64,000 nucleotides of DNA from Oligella urethralis DSM 7531 (GTDB lineage Bacteria; Pseudomonadota; Gammaproteobacteria; Burkholderiales; Burkholderiaceae_B), in assembly GCF_000372065.1 (NCBI RefSeq), contig NZ_AQVB01000006.1, forward strand, positions 62,001-126,000, read 5' to 3'. Every line of letters begins with the position of its first letter. The stretch's first letter is position 1. The notes beneath the pieces are model-generated. The model worked only from the letters and a program-made list of their open reading frames with translations, was not told where the DNA came from and made no database searches. Below, in pieces: positions 18,594 to 27,429 of the stretch. Both the position numbers and the translations under genes were made by a program.

Positions 18594-21500
18594 TTAGTTT
18601 GCTACCGCATTTTGCGGGCTTAGCTGCAAGCGACCCAGTATGGATGTGATTTCTTGGATGCGTTGCTCCAGTTTCCAAGCTGCTTTAAGCTCAATCTGAA
18701 TTCGTTCCGGTCCTTTAAAATGAATGTGCTTATTTTTTTGCACCAAATCAATCAGGCTGAGCGGATCGACCTGAGAGGATTGATTAAAGGTGATAATGGC
18801 TTGCTCATCACCAATATCCACCACGCTAATGCTAAATGGCTCTGCTAGTATCCGTAGACGATGGGTAGATAGTAGGTTTTTGACCTCGTCTGGCAAGCTA
18901 CCGAAGCGATCGATCAGCTCCTCTTGCAGATTGCGCAAATCTTTCAGTGAGGCGGCATGTGCCAGGCGCTTATAAATGGATAGACGTGCATTCACATCAG
19001 GACAATAATCGCTAGGTAGTAGGGCTGACGCGTGTAGTCTGACCTCACAGCTCTGATCAAAGGGGGATTCATAGTTTGGTTCTTTGCCATCTTTCAGCGC
19101 TTTAATCGCTTTATTCAGCATCTCAGTGTATAGCGAGAAGCCGATTTCTTGAATATTGCCGGATTGCGCTTCTCCGAGAATTTCACCCGTACCACGAATT
19201 TCCAAGTCATGCATGGCAAGGTAGAATCCCGACCCCAGTTCCTCCATTGATTGAATCGCCTCTAATCGCTTACGCGCGTTACTGCTTATGGCATCTTCGC
19301 CCGGTGTTAGTAGGTAGGCATAGGCTTGATGGTGAGAGCGACCAACCCGTCCTCGCAATTGGTGCAACTGGGCGAGACCGAGCTTATCTGCACGGTGAAT
19401 AATGATTGTATTGGCACTTGGTACATCAATACCGGTTTCAATAATGGTGGTGCACAGCAAAATATTGTAGCGTTGCTGATAGAAGCCTTTCATCACCTGT
19501 TCGAGCTCACGCTCGGACATTTGACCATGGGCTACGCCGATACGTGCTTCGGGCAAGAGTTCCTGAAGGTGGGCGGCTCGGTTCATAATGGTGGAGACTT
19601 CATTGTGTAGAAAGTATACCTGACCGCCGCGTTTTAATTCACGCAAGCAAGCTTCACGGATGGTCGAATTGTCTTCACGCCGGACAAAGGTTTTAATTGC
19701 CAAGCGCTTTTCGGGGGCGGTTGCAATTACTGAAAAATCACGTACACCTTCGAGTGACATGCCAAGGGTCCGTGGAATCGGTGTCGCCGTCAGGGTCAGA
19801 ATATCGACTTCAGCCCGTAAGGCCTTTAAGGCTTCTTTTTGACGTACACCGAAGCGGTGCTCCTCATCAATAATCACTAAACCAAGGTTTTTAAATTTCG
19901 TCCCTTTGGCTAGAATTTTATGCGTGCCGACCACTATATCCGTGGTGCCTTTGGCTAGACTCTCTAATACCTGTTGTGTTTCCTTACCCGTACGAAAGCG
20001 TGATAGTTCAGCCACCGTCACCGGCCAATCAGCAAAGCGGTTGGCAAAGGTTTGTGCATGCTGTTCGGCTAAGAGGGTGGTAGGGCATAACAAGGCGACT
20101 TGTTTGCCGTTCGCCACGGCAATAAAAGCGGCGCGTAAGGCCACCTCGGTTTTACCAAAACCCACATCACCGCAGACTAATCGATCCATTGGTTGGTCGG
20201 ACGTCAAATCCACAATGACCGCCTCAATGGCTGCTGCCTGATCCGGGGTTTCTTCAAACCCAAAGCCATCGACAAAGGCTTGGTAGTCGCTTAACGGTAA
20301 TTTAAAGGCCACCCCTTCACGGGAGGCACGGTGCGCATAGAGATTAAGTAGTTCTGCGGCAGTATCTCGCACTTTAATAGCAGCTTTTTTCTTGGCCCGA
20401 TCCCATTGCCCTGAGCCTAGGGTATGTAAGGGCGCATTTTCGGGATCGGCACCACCATAGCGTGAGATGACATGGAGTTGGGAGACGGGTACGTAGAGTT
20501 CACTGTGATCGGCGTATTCTAATTTCAGCATTTCTACCGGCCCCTCATCACCCACTTCCATATTGACCAAGCCGAGATAACGGCCAACCCCATAATTAAC
20601 ATGCACGACCGGGTCGCCGGCGGTTAACTCAGCCAGATCACGCACCATAAAATCGACGTTGCTCTGTCTTTCTTGTCGACGACGTTGTAGGCGTGAAACG
20701 GCAGTTTCGGGATAAAGATCGCCTTCAGTCAGTAATACGATGTGCTCTTCGGGCAAACTAAAGCCCTGATAGAGCGGGGCAACCACTAAAGAAAAAGGAG
20801 CTAAGTCCTTTTTGTTGGCGCGAATTTGCTCTAGTGACTGAATCTTGGCATCGGGTGCGAGCGCCTGTTCGCTTAGAAGCTGGAGCAGGGTTTCACGACG
20901 TCCAGGGCTATCGGCGCAGAGTATGGTACGAGTGCCTGTTTGCAGTAATAATTGCTCTAGCTTACAAAAGGGCTGTTGAGCACGTGATTGTACTGCCACG
21001 TCCGGACTTGGTTTGATACTAGGATGCTCTGCCTCGTTGTTCCAGTGAATGCGAGCAAACTTGGCCAAACCAGCAAAGAACTGCTCAACACTCAGGTATA
21101 AATCCTCTGGCGCTAATATCGGTCGTTCACTATCGTATTTTAAAAACTCATAACGACTACGGGTATCCTCATGAAAAGACTGAATGGTACTTTCAAGCTC
21201 ACCCACAGTCAGACAAATTGTACCCTCTGGCAAGTAATCGAATAGCTTGGCAGGCTCAGCATAAAAGAGTGGCAAATAATACTCTACCCCAGCAAAGGCA
21301 ATGCCATTACTGATATCGCGGTAGGGGATAGCCTTTGAGGGATCGCCTTCAAAGCGTTCGCGGAATTTAGCGCGGAAGTGGTTACGTGCACTCTCATCCA
21401 TTGGAAATTCACGCCCTGGCAGCAGTTTCACTTCATTGACTGGGTAAAGACTGCGCTGCGTATCCACATCAAAGGCACGGATACTATCGATTTCGTCATC

Positions 21501-22091
21501 AAATAAATCGAGACGGTAGGGCACGGCAGAGCCCATGGGGAATAGATCGATCAAGCTGCCACGAATACTAAATTCACCGGCGGCAGTGACTTGGGCGACA
21601 TGCTCGTAATTAGCTAAAATCAATTGCTCTTTTAAGGCTTGTTCCTTTAGGCGTTGCCCCTTTTTAAAAGAAAAAGTATAGGCGGCAATAAATGATACGG
21701 GCGCTAAACACGCTAGGGCGGTGGTGACCGGCACCACCAAAATATCCACCTCATGTTGACCTAAGGCATGGAGTGCCAGCAGGCGCTCAGAAATCAGATC
21801 CTGATGCGGGGAAAAAGCATCATAAGGCAAGGTTTCCCAATCGGGGAAGTGTAAACAGTTTAAACTTGGATTAAATACCTTGACTTCATTGACAAGGCGT
21901 TTGGCCTGAAGTGGATCGGCGCAGAAGACGACAATGGTGTGCTCGCTTTGTTGAGCCATTAAGCTCAAGAAGTAGGCGTCGCCTGAACCGGCAGGGCGAG
22001 GTGCGACATAGCGTTGGCCTACTTTTAATTGCTTTAAAAGGGATTCAATGGATTGTTCTAGCTGTGAGGGGCGATCCGAAGTTGCAGACAT
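18594..22091 (-). CDS. mfd: Transcription-repair coupling factor Mfd
   Basis: A DNA translocase that removes RNA polymerase stalled at lesions and recruits UvrA. The 1165-residue length is normal. The order is a UvrB-like N-terminal module, the RNA-polymerase-interaction domain (DPVVHVNYGVGRYLGL region), then a superfamily 2 motor with Walker A GDVGFGKTE near 639 and DEEH near 741. The TRG and C-terminal D7 domain (SALLPSDYCPDVNARL) follow. It is divergent from ispD, with about 190 bp between them, and serB lies downstream on the same strand. Confidence 0.97.
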   Translation of the reverse strand: MSATSDRPSQLEQSIESLLKQLKVGQRYVAPRPAGSGDAYFLSLMAQQSEHTIVVFCADPLQAKRLVNEVKVFNPSLNCLHFPDWETLPYDAFSPHQDLISERLLALHALGQHEVDILVVPVTTALACLAPVSFIAAYTFSFKKGQRLKEQALKEQLILANYEHVAQVTAAGEFSIRGSLIDLFPMGSAVPYRLDLFDDEIDSIRAFDVDTQRSLYPVNEVKLLPGREFPMDESARNHFRAKFRERFEGDPSKAIPYRDISNGIAFAGVEYYLPLFYAEPAKLFDYLPEGTICLTVGELESTIQSFHEDTRSRYEFLKYDSERPILAPEDLYLSVEQFFAGLAKFARIHWNNEAEHPSIKPSPDVAVQSRAQQPFCKLEQLLLQTGTRTILCADSPGRRETLLQLLSEQALAPDAKIQSLEQIRANKKDLAPFSLVVAPLYQGFSLPEEHIVLLTEGDLYPETAVSRLQRRRQERQSNVDFMVRDLAELTAGDPVVHVNYGVGRYLGLVNMEVGDEGPVEMLKLEYADHSELYVPVSQLHVISRYGGADPENAPLHTLGSGQWDRAKKKAAIKVRDTAAELLNLYAHRASREGVAFKLPLSDYQAFVDGFGFEETPDQAAAIEAVIVDLTSDQPMDRLVCGDVGFGKTEVALRAAFIAVANGKQVALLCPTTLLAEQHAQTFANRFADWPVTVAELSRFRTGKETQQVLESLAKGTTDIVVGTHKILAKGTKFKNLGLVIIDEEHRFGVRQKEALKALRAEVDILTLTATPIPRTLGMSLEGVRDFSVIATAPEKRLAIKTFVRREDNSTIREACLRELKRGGQVYFLHNEVSTIMNRAAHLQELLPEARIGVAHGQMSERELEQVMKGFYQQRYNILLCTTIIETGIDVPSANTIIIHRADKLGLAQLHQLRGRVGRSHHQAYAYLLTPGEDAISSNARKRLEAIQSMEELGSGFYLAMHDLEIRGTGEILGEAQSGNIQEIGFSLYTEMLNKAIKALKDGKEPNYESPFDQSCEVRLHASALLPSDYCPDVNARLSIYKRLAHAASLKDLRNLQEELIDRFGSLPDEVKNLLSTHRLRILAEPFSISVVDIGDEQAIITFNQSSQVDPLSLIDLVQKNKHIHFKGPERIQIELKAAWKLEQRIQEITSILGRLQLSPQNAVAN

Positions 22092-22283
22092 ACTGTGGTG
22101 TGTTTATAAGCGATGAAAATTTCTTGGGTGAGTGGATTACGCTCTCTATCTAAAAAAATAGCAGGAGGGCGTTCAATGCTTTTAAAAAAGCGAGGCTTAT
22201 ATTTTAGTACAGAGCTCATCATGCTGTCGCTTGTTGTATGATGTTAGCTGTTTTAGTTGTGAGGTCGCATAAAAGAGTAAAAA

Positions 22284-23018
22284 ATGAGCTTAATCGCATT
22301 AATTCCAGCTGGCGGTGTGGGTGAGCGCGCTATCGATGAGCAACATCGCACGCCCAAGCAGTACCGTAAGATTGTCGGTAAATCGTTGCTACAACATTCC
22401 GTGGAGGCTTTATTAAGCGATCCGCGGGTTGAAGGCGTGCATATTGGTGTGGCCCCAGCAGATCCTTTGATTGAGGCGGAAGCTGCACAGCTCGGTACGC
22501 AGGTGAGTATTCACCGTAGTGGGGGTGAGAGTCGGGCGCAAACTGTGTTACAGACCCTATTGGCTATTGAAGAGACCCGGGGACTAAGCCAGGAGGACTG
22601 GGTGTTGGTACATGATGCCGCACGTCCGGGCTTAGCCACAGCGGCTTTGACGGCACTCATTGATACCTGCTTAGCGCAACAGTGTGGTGGTATTTTAGCC
22701 TTACCAGTACCGGACACGGTAAAGCGTATGCTTGCGACTGAGGCTAAGGCGGCTGATGCGATTGCTCGGATTCAGGAAACGGTGCCGCGTGACGGTCTTT
22801 GGCTAGCCCAAACACCGCAACTATTTAAGGCGATTGAATTAAAAGAGGCTTTGCAACGTGCTTTAACGGAGTCAGCGGAGATTACGGATGAAGCGAGTGC
22901 CATGGAGTATGTCGGTCAGCAACCGTTATTGGTTCGTGGTCACGCCGAAAATTTTAAAATAACGTGGCCTCAGGATTTCCATTTGATGGCGCAGTATTTA
23001 ACACAGGATTTGGAGTAA
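22284..23018 (+). CDS. ispD: 2-C-methyl-D-erythritol 4-phosphate cytidylyltransferase
   Basis: Third enzyme of the MEP isoprenoid pathway, transferring CMP to methylerythritol phosphate. The 244 residues include the nucleotide-binding start IPAGGVGERA with PKQY, the VLVHDAARPGL segment and the C-terminal ITDEASAMEY stretch. ispF begins 3 nt after the stop, so the two are translationally close, as in many Proteobacteria. Confidence 0.96.
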   Translation: MSLIALIPAGGVGERAIDEQHRTPKQYRKIVGKSLLQHSVEALLSDPRVEGVHIGVAPADPLIEAEAAQLGTQVSIHRSGGESRAQTVLQTLLAIEETRGLSQEDWVLVHDAARPGLATAALTALIDTCLAQQCGGILALPVPDTVKRMLATEAKAADAIARIQETVPRDGLWLAQTPQLFKAIELKEALQRALTESAEITDEASAMEYVGQQPLLVRGHAENFKITWPQDFHLMAQYLTQDLE

Positions 23019-23021
23019 GTA

Positions 23022-23501
23022 GTGAAGATTCGTATTGGACAAGGTTTTGATGTACATGCATTGGTGGAGGGGCGTCCCTTGATTTTGGGCGGTGTGACTA
23101 TTGAACATACTAAGGGTTTAATGGGTCACTCGGATGCCGATGCCTTATTACATGCGATTACCGATGCTATTTTAGGGGCCGCTGGTTTAGGCGATATTGG
23201 ACGTTTGTTTCCGGATACTGACCCGCAGTTTAAGGATGCGGATAGTCGGGTGTTATTACGTGCAGCCTATGCGCAGGTTAAGGCAGCCGGTTGGCGCGTG
23301 GTCAATGTGGATGCGACGATTCATGCACAAGCACCAAAGATCAAGCCACACGCAGCGGCCATGGTGGCGAATATCGCTGCCGATCTCGAGATTGCAGAAG
23401 ATTGTGTCAATATCAAAGGCAAGACCAATGAAAAACTAGGTCATATTGGCAGAGAAGAGGGGATCGCAGCCAATTGCGTGGTGCTGTTAATGGCACCTTA
23501 A
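23022..23501 (+). CDS. ispF: 2-C-methyl-D-erythritol 2,4-cyclodiphosphate synthase
   Basis: A 159-residue zinc enzyme cyclising CDP-methylerythritol phosphate. Metal ligands Asp10 and His12 lie in [26 protein letters not shown] and the C-terminal [13 protein letters not shown] region are diagnostic. The start is GTG 23022, and its ribosome-binding site (GGAG) lies in the last codons of ispD. Confidence 0.97.
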   Translation: MKIRIGQGFDVHALVEGRPLILGGVTIEHTKGLMGHSDADALLHAITDAILGAAGLGDIGRLFPDTDPQFKDADSRVLLRAAYAQVKAAGWRVVNVDATIHAQAPKIKPHAAAMVANIAADLEIAEDCVNIKGKTNEKLGHIGREEGIAANCVVLLMAP

Positions 23502-23540
23502 GCCTATACCAGAAAGGCTCGCGCTTCTTGCATAGCAGAC

Positions 23541-23576
23541 AAAAAATGCTCCGAGTAGATTAAATACTCGGAGCAT
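23541..23576 (-). terminator. Intrinsic terminator after ahpD
   Basis: ATGCTCCGAGTA (23546-23557) pairs perfectly with TACTCGGAGCAT (23565-23576) around 7 nt. On the minus strand a T6 run follows. It may also slow + strand transcription leaving ispF. Confidence 0.9.
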
Positions 23577-23609
23577 GCTCGACGAACGAGTTATGGCTGT
23601 GACTAGGGT

Positions 23610-24128
23610 TTATTCAGCACTGACTTCAATCGCCATTGCTGCTGCATTAACCACCGCAGCAATACGACCAATGTCTTGCATTTGCTCCGTGGTCCAACCG
23701 GCTTCTTTGGCAATTTTGTAGTGTGAAGCGACGCAGAAATGACATTTACCGATAATTGAGGCAGCCAAGGCAAAAACCTCAAAGCGTACTTTATCAATAC
23801 CGCCGTGTGTGGCATAGGCATTCATGCGTAGTTTGGCAGGCAAGGATTGTAATTGTTGATCGCCGGCCATTTCACCGTAAGGATAATAGACATTATTCAT
23901 CGCCATCAGGGCAGCAGCCGTTAAGGCAGCATTGGCATCTTCTTCACTAAGCCCTTGTTTAAATTGTTCAACCAAGAACTTGCTTTTTGCTGCATAGGCA
24001 CTAGCCAAAGCAACACCCAGGGCATCTTCTGGTTTTAAGGAAGAGCGGGCAATGGTACCGTCAATATTTAAACGAATGTCTTTAGCAAAATCAGGGATAG
24101 CTTTTTTAATCGTATTTAAGAATTCCAT
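23610..24128 (-). CDS. ahpD: Alkyl hydroperoxide reductase AhpD
   Basis: A carboxymuconolactone-decarboxylase-fold disulfide reductase that recycles AhpC. The 172 residues start at ATG 24128 (GGAG 6 nt upstream). The catalytic set Cys129-His130-x-Cys132 with His136 (KCHFCVASHY) matches the AhpD active site. It lies downstream of ahpC on the same strand, but a terminator between them suggests partly separate transcription. Confidence 0.94.
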   Translation of the reverse strand: MEFLNTIKKAIPDFAKDIRLNIDGTIARSSLKPEDALGVALASAYAAKSKFLVEQFKQGLSEEDANAALTAAALMAMNNVYYPYGEMAGDQQLQSLPAKLRMNAYATHGGIDKVRFEVFALAASIIGKCHFCVASHYKIAKEAGWTTEQMQDIGRIAAVVNAAAMAIEVSAE

Positions 24129-24201
24129 TTTGATCTCCAATCAATTGTCTTTGATAGTTCAGGCTCTAAGTAAAAGTACCTGAAACCCTCAGTTTTTGGG
24201 C

Positions 24202-24254
24202 AATAAAAAGCACCCACAAAATCTTGGAGCCTAGGCTCGCTATCAAGGGGTGCT
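24202..24254 (-). terminator. Branched terminator after ahpC
   Basis: On the minus strand AGCACCC (24254-24248) pairs with GGGTGCT (24215-24209), enclosing a second palindrome GAGCCTAGGCTC (24227-24238). TTTTTATT follows. Confidence 0.75.
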
Positions 24255-24265
24255 AGGTTTAGTAG

Positions 24266-24288
24266 AGCGACTGAGAAACTCAGTCGCT
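24266..24288. repeat. 10-bp perfect hairpin downstream of ahpC
   Basis: AGCGACTGAG (24266-24275), AAA loop, CTCAGTCGCT (24279-24288). No T-run follows on either strand, so it is more likely an mRNA 3'-end stabiliser than a terminator. Confidence 0.6.
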
Positions 24289-24308
24289 ATGGTGCAAAGA
24301 CGAGGCGA

Positions 24309-24857
24309 TTATAGCGTGTCGCCACCGGCTTGACGGTTGCACGCACATAGTTCGTCAGTTTGTAAACCGTCTAGGATACGTAAAACCTCTTCAGGGTTAC
24401 GACCAACGTTTAAGTTGTTAACTGAAACGTGCTGGATGGTGTTGTCAGGGTCAACGATGAAAGTAGCACGGTAAGCAACACCATTTTCAGGGTCACGGAT
24501 ACCTAATTGGTCGATTAAAGAACCAACCGTATCAGCGAACTGATAGTGACCTAATTTGTTTAAATCAGGGTGCTCACGGCGCCATGCTAATTTACAAAAC
24601 TCGTTATCCACAGAACCGCCCATCAATACCGCATCACGGTCTTCAAAGTCAGAAGCGATGTTGTTAAAACCTACGATTTCAGTAGGGCAAACAAAGGTAA
24701 AATCCTTAGGGTAGAAATAGATAACTTTCCATTTGCCAGGGAATGAGCTCTCAGTGATCTCTTCAAAAGCTGATACGCCATTTTCCTCGTGATTGTTAAA
24801 ACCTGGCTTAACACCAACAACTTTAAATGCTTCTAATTTTTCACCAATCGTTTTCAT
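24309..24857 (-). CDS. ahpC: Peroxiredoxin AhpC
   Basis: A 2-Cys peroxiredoxin of 182 residues reducing hydrogen peroxide and organic peroxides. Peroxidatic Cys57 is in DFTFVCPTE, and the C-terminal ELCACNR carries resolving Cys171/173, the type that uses AhpD rather than AhpF as reductant. ATG 24857 is chosen because GAGGA lies 8 nt upstream and the protein then begins MKTIGEKL; 18 further in-frame codons upstream are not conserved-looking. Its promoter lies inside the 3' end of the sensor-kinase gene. Confidence 0.96.
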   Translation of the reverse strand: MKTIGEKLEAFKVVGVKPGFNNHEENGVSAFEEITESSFPGKWKVIYFYPKDFTFVCPTEIVGFNNIASDFEDRDAVLMGGSVDNEFCKLAWRREHPDLNKLGHYQFADTVGSLIDQLGIRDPENGVAYRATFIVDPDNTIQHVSVNNLNVGRNPEEVLRILDGLQTDELCACNRQAGGDTL

Positions 24858-24941
24858 AAATAAAATCCTCTTAATAAATAGGTTTAAGAATACTGCTGTC
24901 ATCGCAGTCAAGAAACACTATTGCTTGACCTGATAGTTATA

Positions 24942-24969
24942 ATTATACACTATTAACTATTTTTGTCTA
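24942..24969 (-). promoter_or_regulatory. ahpC promoter with flanking inverted repeat
   Basis: On the minus strand TAGACA (24969-24964), a 16-nt spacer and TATAAT (24947-24942). ATAGTTA (24933-24939) and TAACTAT (24954-24960) are perfect inverted halves around the -10, a possible operator. The -35 overlaps the end of the sensor-kinase gene. Confidence 0.7.
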
Positions 24970-26437
24970 ATAGTATATTTCTATGGCTAGGTTTAGGTAA
25001 CTCTATTCTACATAAGAGTCCATGGGGTTCATTTTGTAATAAACTGATGGTACCACCAGCGGATTGCAGGAGGCGTTTACAGATAGCAAGACCTAAACCG
25101 GCACCATTCACATTACTACGTGCCGTATTGCCGCGAGCGAAGGGGCGCATCAGACGGGCAATTTCTTTGGGGTTGACACCTACTCCCTGGTCCGCCACAT
25201 CAATCAATATACTCTGTCCCTTGGGATATAGCTTGACGCTGATGTTCAGCTCACCATTGTCAGAACGACCGTAGCGGCGAGCGTTTTCGATGAGGTTGCC
25301 AACCACGCGAATAAGATTGATCTCTTTAATATTGGCATAGATATTTGGTGTGATTTCGTAGGTCAAAGTGCCGTCTCGGGATTCGGTATACACTTGATCG
25401 CGCTCACATAGTTCAAGAATGGGTTGCGAGATATTGATCGCCTCTTTGGGTGACTCACCGGTTGGGCGTGCGTACTCAAGTAGTTGATCGATACAATGTT
25501 CAATCTGATCCATGTCGCCATCAATGCCGCTGCGTGCCTCATCATCTAGGCCACTTAATTCTAACTCAAGACGCATGCGGGCTAGGGGCGTGCGTAGGTC
25601 ATGTGAAATGCCTGCCAACATCACCTCGCGGTCAGATTCAGCAGCTCGTAAATCCACCGCCATCTGATTAAACGCACTAAAGAGTTCAACAATTTCTGTC
25701 GGACCGGAATCGGTTGCTAAGGCGGTTATATTTTCACCGCGAGCCACCTTTTTACTGGCATTAGCTAATTGCTTGAGTGGCTTTGTCAGCATACGAACAG
25801 ATAAGGCAGCACCGAATAGGGCAATACCTAGGGTGATGAATAACCAGCTCAGCCCTTCATTGAGTAAGTTTGGCAAAAGCTCCTGTCGATACTTAACCAG
25901 TAGCCAGTAAAGCTCATCCTCTACCCTAAAGCCTATCCAAAGGCCCTGTTCACCACTGAGTTCAGAGGCAATAATTAAGTCGGGCGTATGAATTAGTTGC
26001 GATAAGCGACCTTTGAGTAAACTCTCAAAACGTGACTCGCCAAAGGGGGTATAGGGGTCGCCTGGTTCACGTGGGAAGACTTGCGTGTCACCCGGTGTGG
26101 CTAACTGGATAGTGAGGGCTGAACGATTTTCTTTGGCGGCGTATTGAATGGATTTTTGGGCAATATTTAAGGCGCTGGCCGCCCGTTCCGCGAGTTGGTC
26201 AGCACGGTGCTCTTCGAGCGCATTAACAATCACCATGCCCCACACCGAGAGACTTAAAATCATAAAGGCCGTGATGATCAAAAAGGCACGACCAAAAAGA
26301 CCTAAGCGCAGTTGCGGTCTACTGATGTGGGGCTTGCTTGCTTTAGGCGTTTTGGACGGAGAAGCCGCTTCAGTTTGAAGCGGCTCCGTGGATGCATCCT
26401 TTAGGGTATTACTTCTCAGTACTGACATCGCCACCAT
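24953..26437 (-). CDS. EnvZ-type sensor histidine kinase
   Basis: An inner-membrane sensor of 494 residues. A Ser/Pro/Lys-rich N-terminal tail of about 45 residues is unusual. TM1 is about 50-72, a periplasmic domain follows, TM2 is about 196-216, then HAMP. The H-box GISHDLRTPLAR has the phosphorylated His279, followed by N-box (NLIENARRYG), G1 (DQGVGV) and G2 (GAGLGLAI). The start ATG 26437 overlaps the end of the regulator gene by 29 nt (ATG 26428 also possible), so the pair is translationally coupled. It resembles EnvZ/RisS of Betaproteobacteria; the signal is not known. Confidence 0.92.
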   Translation of the reverse strand: MVAMSVLRSNTLKDASTEPLQTEAASPSKTPKASKPHISRPQLRLGLFGRAFLIITAFMILSLSVWGMVIVNALEEHRADQLAERAASALNIAQKSIQYAAKENRSALTIQLATPGDTQVFPREPGDPYTPFGESRFESLLKGRLSQLIHTPDLIIASELSGEQGLWIGFRVEDELYWLLVKYRQELLPNLLNEGLSWLFITLGIALFGAALSVRMLTKPLKQLANASKKVARGENITALATDSGPTEIVELFSAFNQMAVDLRAAESDREVMLAGISHDLRTPLARMRLELELSGLDDEARSGIDGDMDQIEHCIDQLLEYARPTGESPKEAINISQPILELCERDQVYTESRDGTLTYEITPNIYANIKEINLIRVVGNLIENARRYGRSDNGELNISVKLYPKGQSILIDVADQGVGVNPKEIARLMRPFARGNTARSNVNGAGLGLAICKRLLQSAGGTISLLQNEPHGLLCRIELPKPSHRNILLDKNS

Positions 26438-27155
26438 CCGGGATAAAGACGTAGCCTAAGCCCCAAACGGTCTGGATATAAACAGGCTTGGCCGGATTAG
26501 GCTCAAGTAATTTACGTAATCTGGAGATTTGCACATCTAAGCTGCGATCAAACGCCTCATACTCACGACCGCGCGCTAACTCCATTAACTTATCACGCGA
26601 TAAGGGCTCCCGTGGGTGACGGGCAAAGACCTTAAGCACAGAGAACTCACCGGTGGTGATAGGTATCACTTCATCACCTTTGTATAAGGTGCGATTTGAT
26701 AGGTTAAGCGTATAAGGACCGAAATCAATGGATTCGTTAGTCTGGCTTGGGGCACCAGGATGCTCATCGGCAGCACGACGGCGTAAAACGGCATTTAGAC
26801 GCGCCAATAACTCGCGCGGATTAAAAGGCTTAGGTAGGTAGTCGTCGGCACCCATCTCTAAACCGAGAATACGGTCAATTTCCTCAGATTTGGCAGTTAA
26901 CATAATAATTGGCGTCTGATCGCCAGCACCGCGTAAGCGACGACAGATGGATAGGCCGTCTTCCCCGGGTAGCATCAGGTCTAAGATCAATAGATCAAAA
27001 CGCTCACGCTGCCAGTATTTTGTCATTTCCTTGCCATCTTCGGCGACAAATACATTAAAACCCTGTTCGGTTAAATAACGACGTAAAAGATCGCGTAGAC
27101 GGGCATCATCATCAACAACGAGGATTTTGCGAGGGGAAGTAGTTTGAGTATTCAT
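26409..27155 (-). CDS. ompR: OmpR-family response regulator
   Basis: A 248-residue DNA-binding regulator. The receiver has the acidic pocket VVDDD and phospho-acceptor Asp59 (LLILDLMLP), with Lys in LPKPF. The C-terminal winged helix includes RGREYEAFDRSLDVQISRLRK, as in OmpR. ATG 27155 is preferred over the in-frame TTG 27179, which lacks a ribosome-binding site. It is co-transcribed with the overlapping sensor gene and divergent from the tsaB-rimI gene. The palindrome GATTAAA-A-TTTAATC (27190-27204) lies just upstream. Confidence 0.93.
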   Translation of the reverse strand: MNTQTTSPRKILVVDDDARLRDLLRRYLTEQGFNVFVAEDGKEMTKYWQRERFDLLILDLMLPGEDGLSICRRLRGAGDQTPIIMLTAKSEEIDRILGLEMGADDYLPKPFNPRELLARLNAVLRRRAADEHPGAPSQTNESIDFGPYTLNLSNRTLYKGDEVIPITTGEFSVLKVFARHPREPLSRDKLMELARGREYEAFDRSLDVQISRLRKLLEPNPAKPVYIQTVWGLGYVFIPDGGDVSTEK

Positions 27156-27392
27156 CTGTTTATCTTTATAAAAATTCAAGGGAATAATCGATTAAAATTT
27201 AATCAGCTAGTGACTGCCTTACCGAGCAGATCGACGCTTAAAACTAGGGCATCAATTTAAAAATCGGCTGATAAAACAGTAAATAGTTAAAATAAAATAC
27301 GTTAAGCCTAATTGTAAATCACGACTTGGATTAGTGTCTAATGTTAAGCAAAACTTAGATGAAACAAAGCGTTGCAAGATGCAAGCGAGTTC

Positions 27393-27423
27393 TTGCGCTG
27401 AAGCCGTGATTTTTCAGTAAAAT
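27393..27423 (+). promoter_or_regulatory. Promoter candidate for tsaB-rimI
   Basis: TAAAAT (27418-27423) with TTGCGC (27393-27398) 19 nt upstream. The expected transcript start coincides with the ATG at 27430, and no Shine-Dalgarno sequence precedes that ATG, so the mRNA may be leaderless. Confidence 0.45.
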
Positions 27424-27429
27424 AGCATC

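Noticed and set aside
24933-24960. OxyR binding site at the ahpC promoter
   Set aside because: ATAG and CTAT tetranucleotides are present, but their spacing does not follow the four-element OxyR pattern; only an unnamed inverted repeat is claimed.
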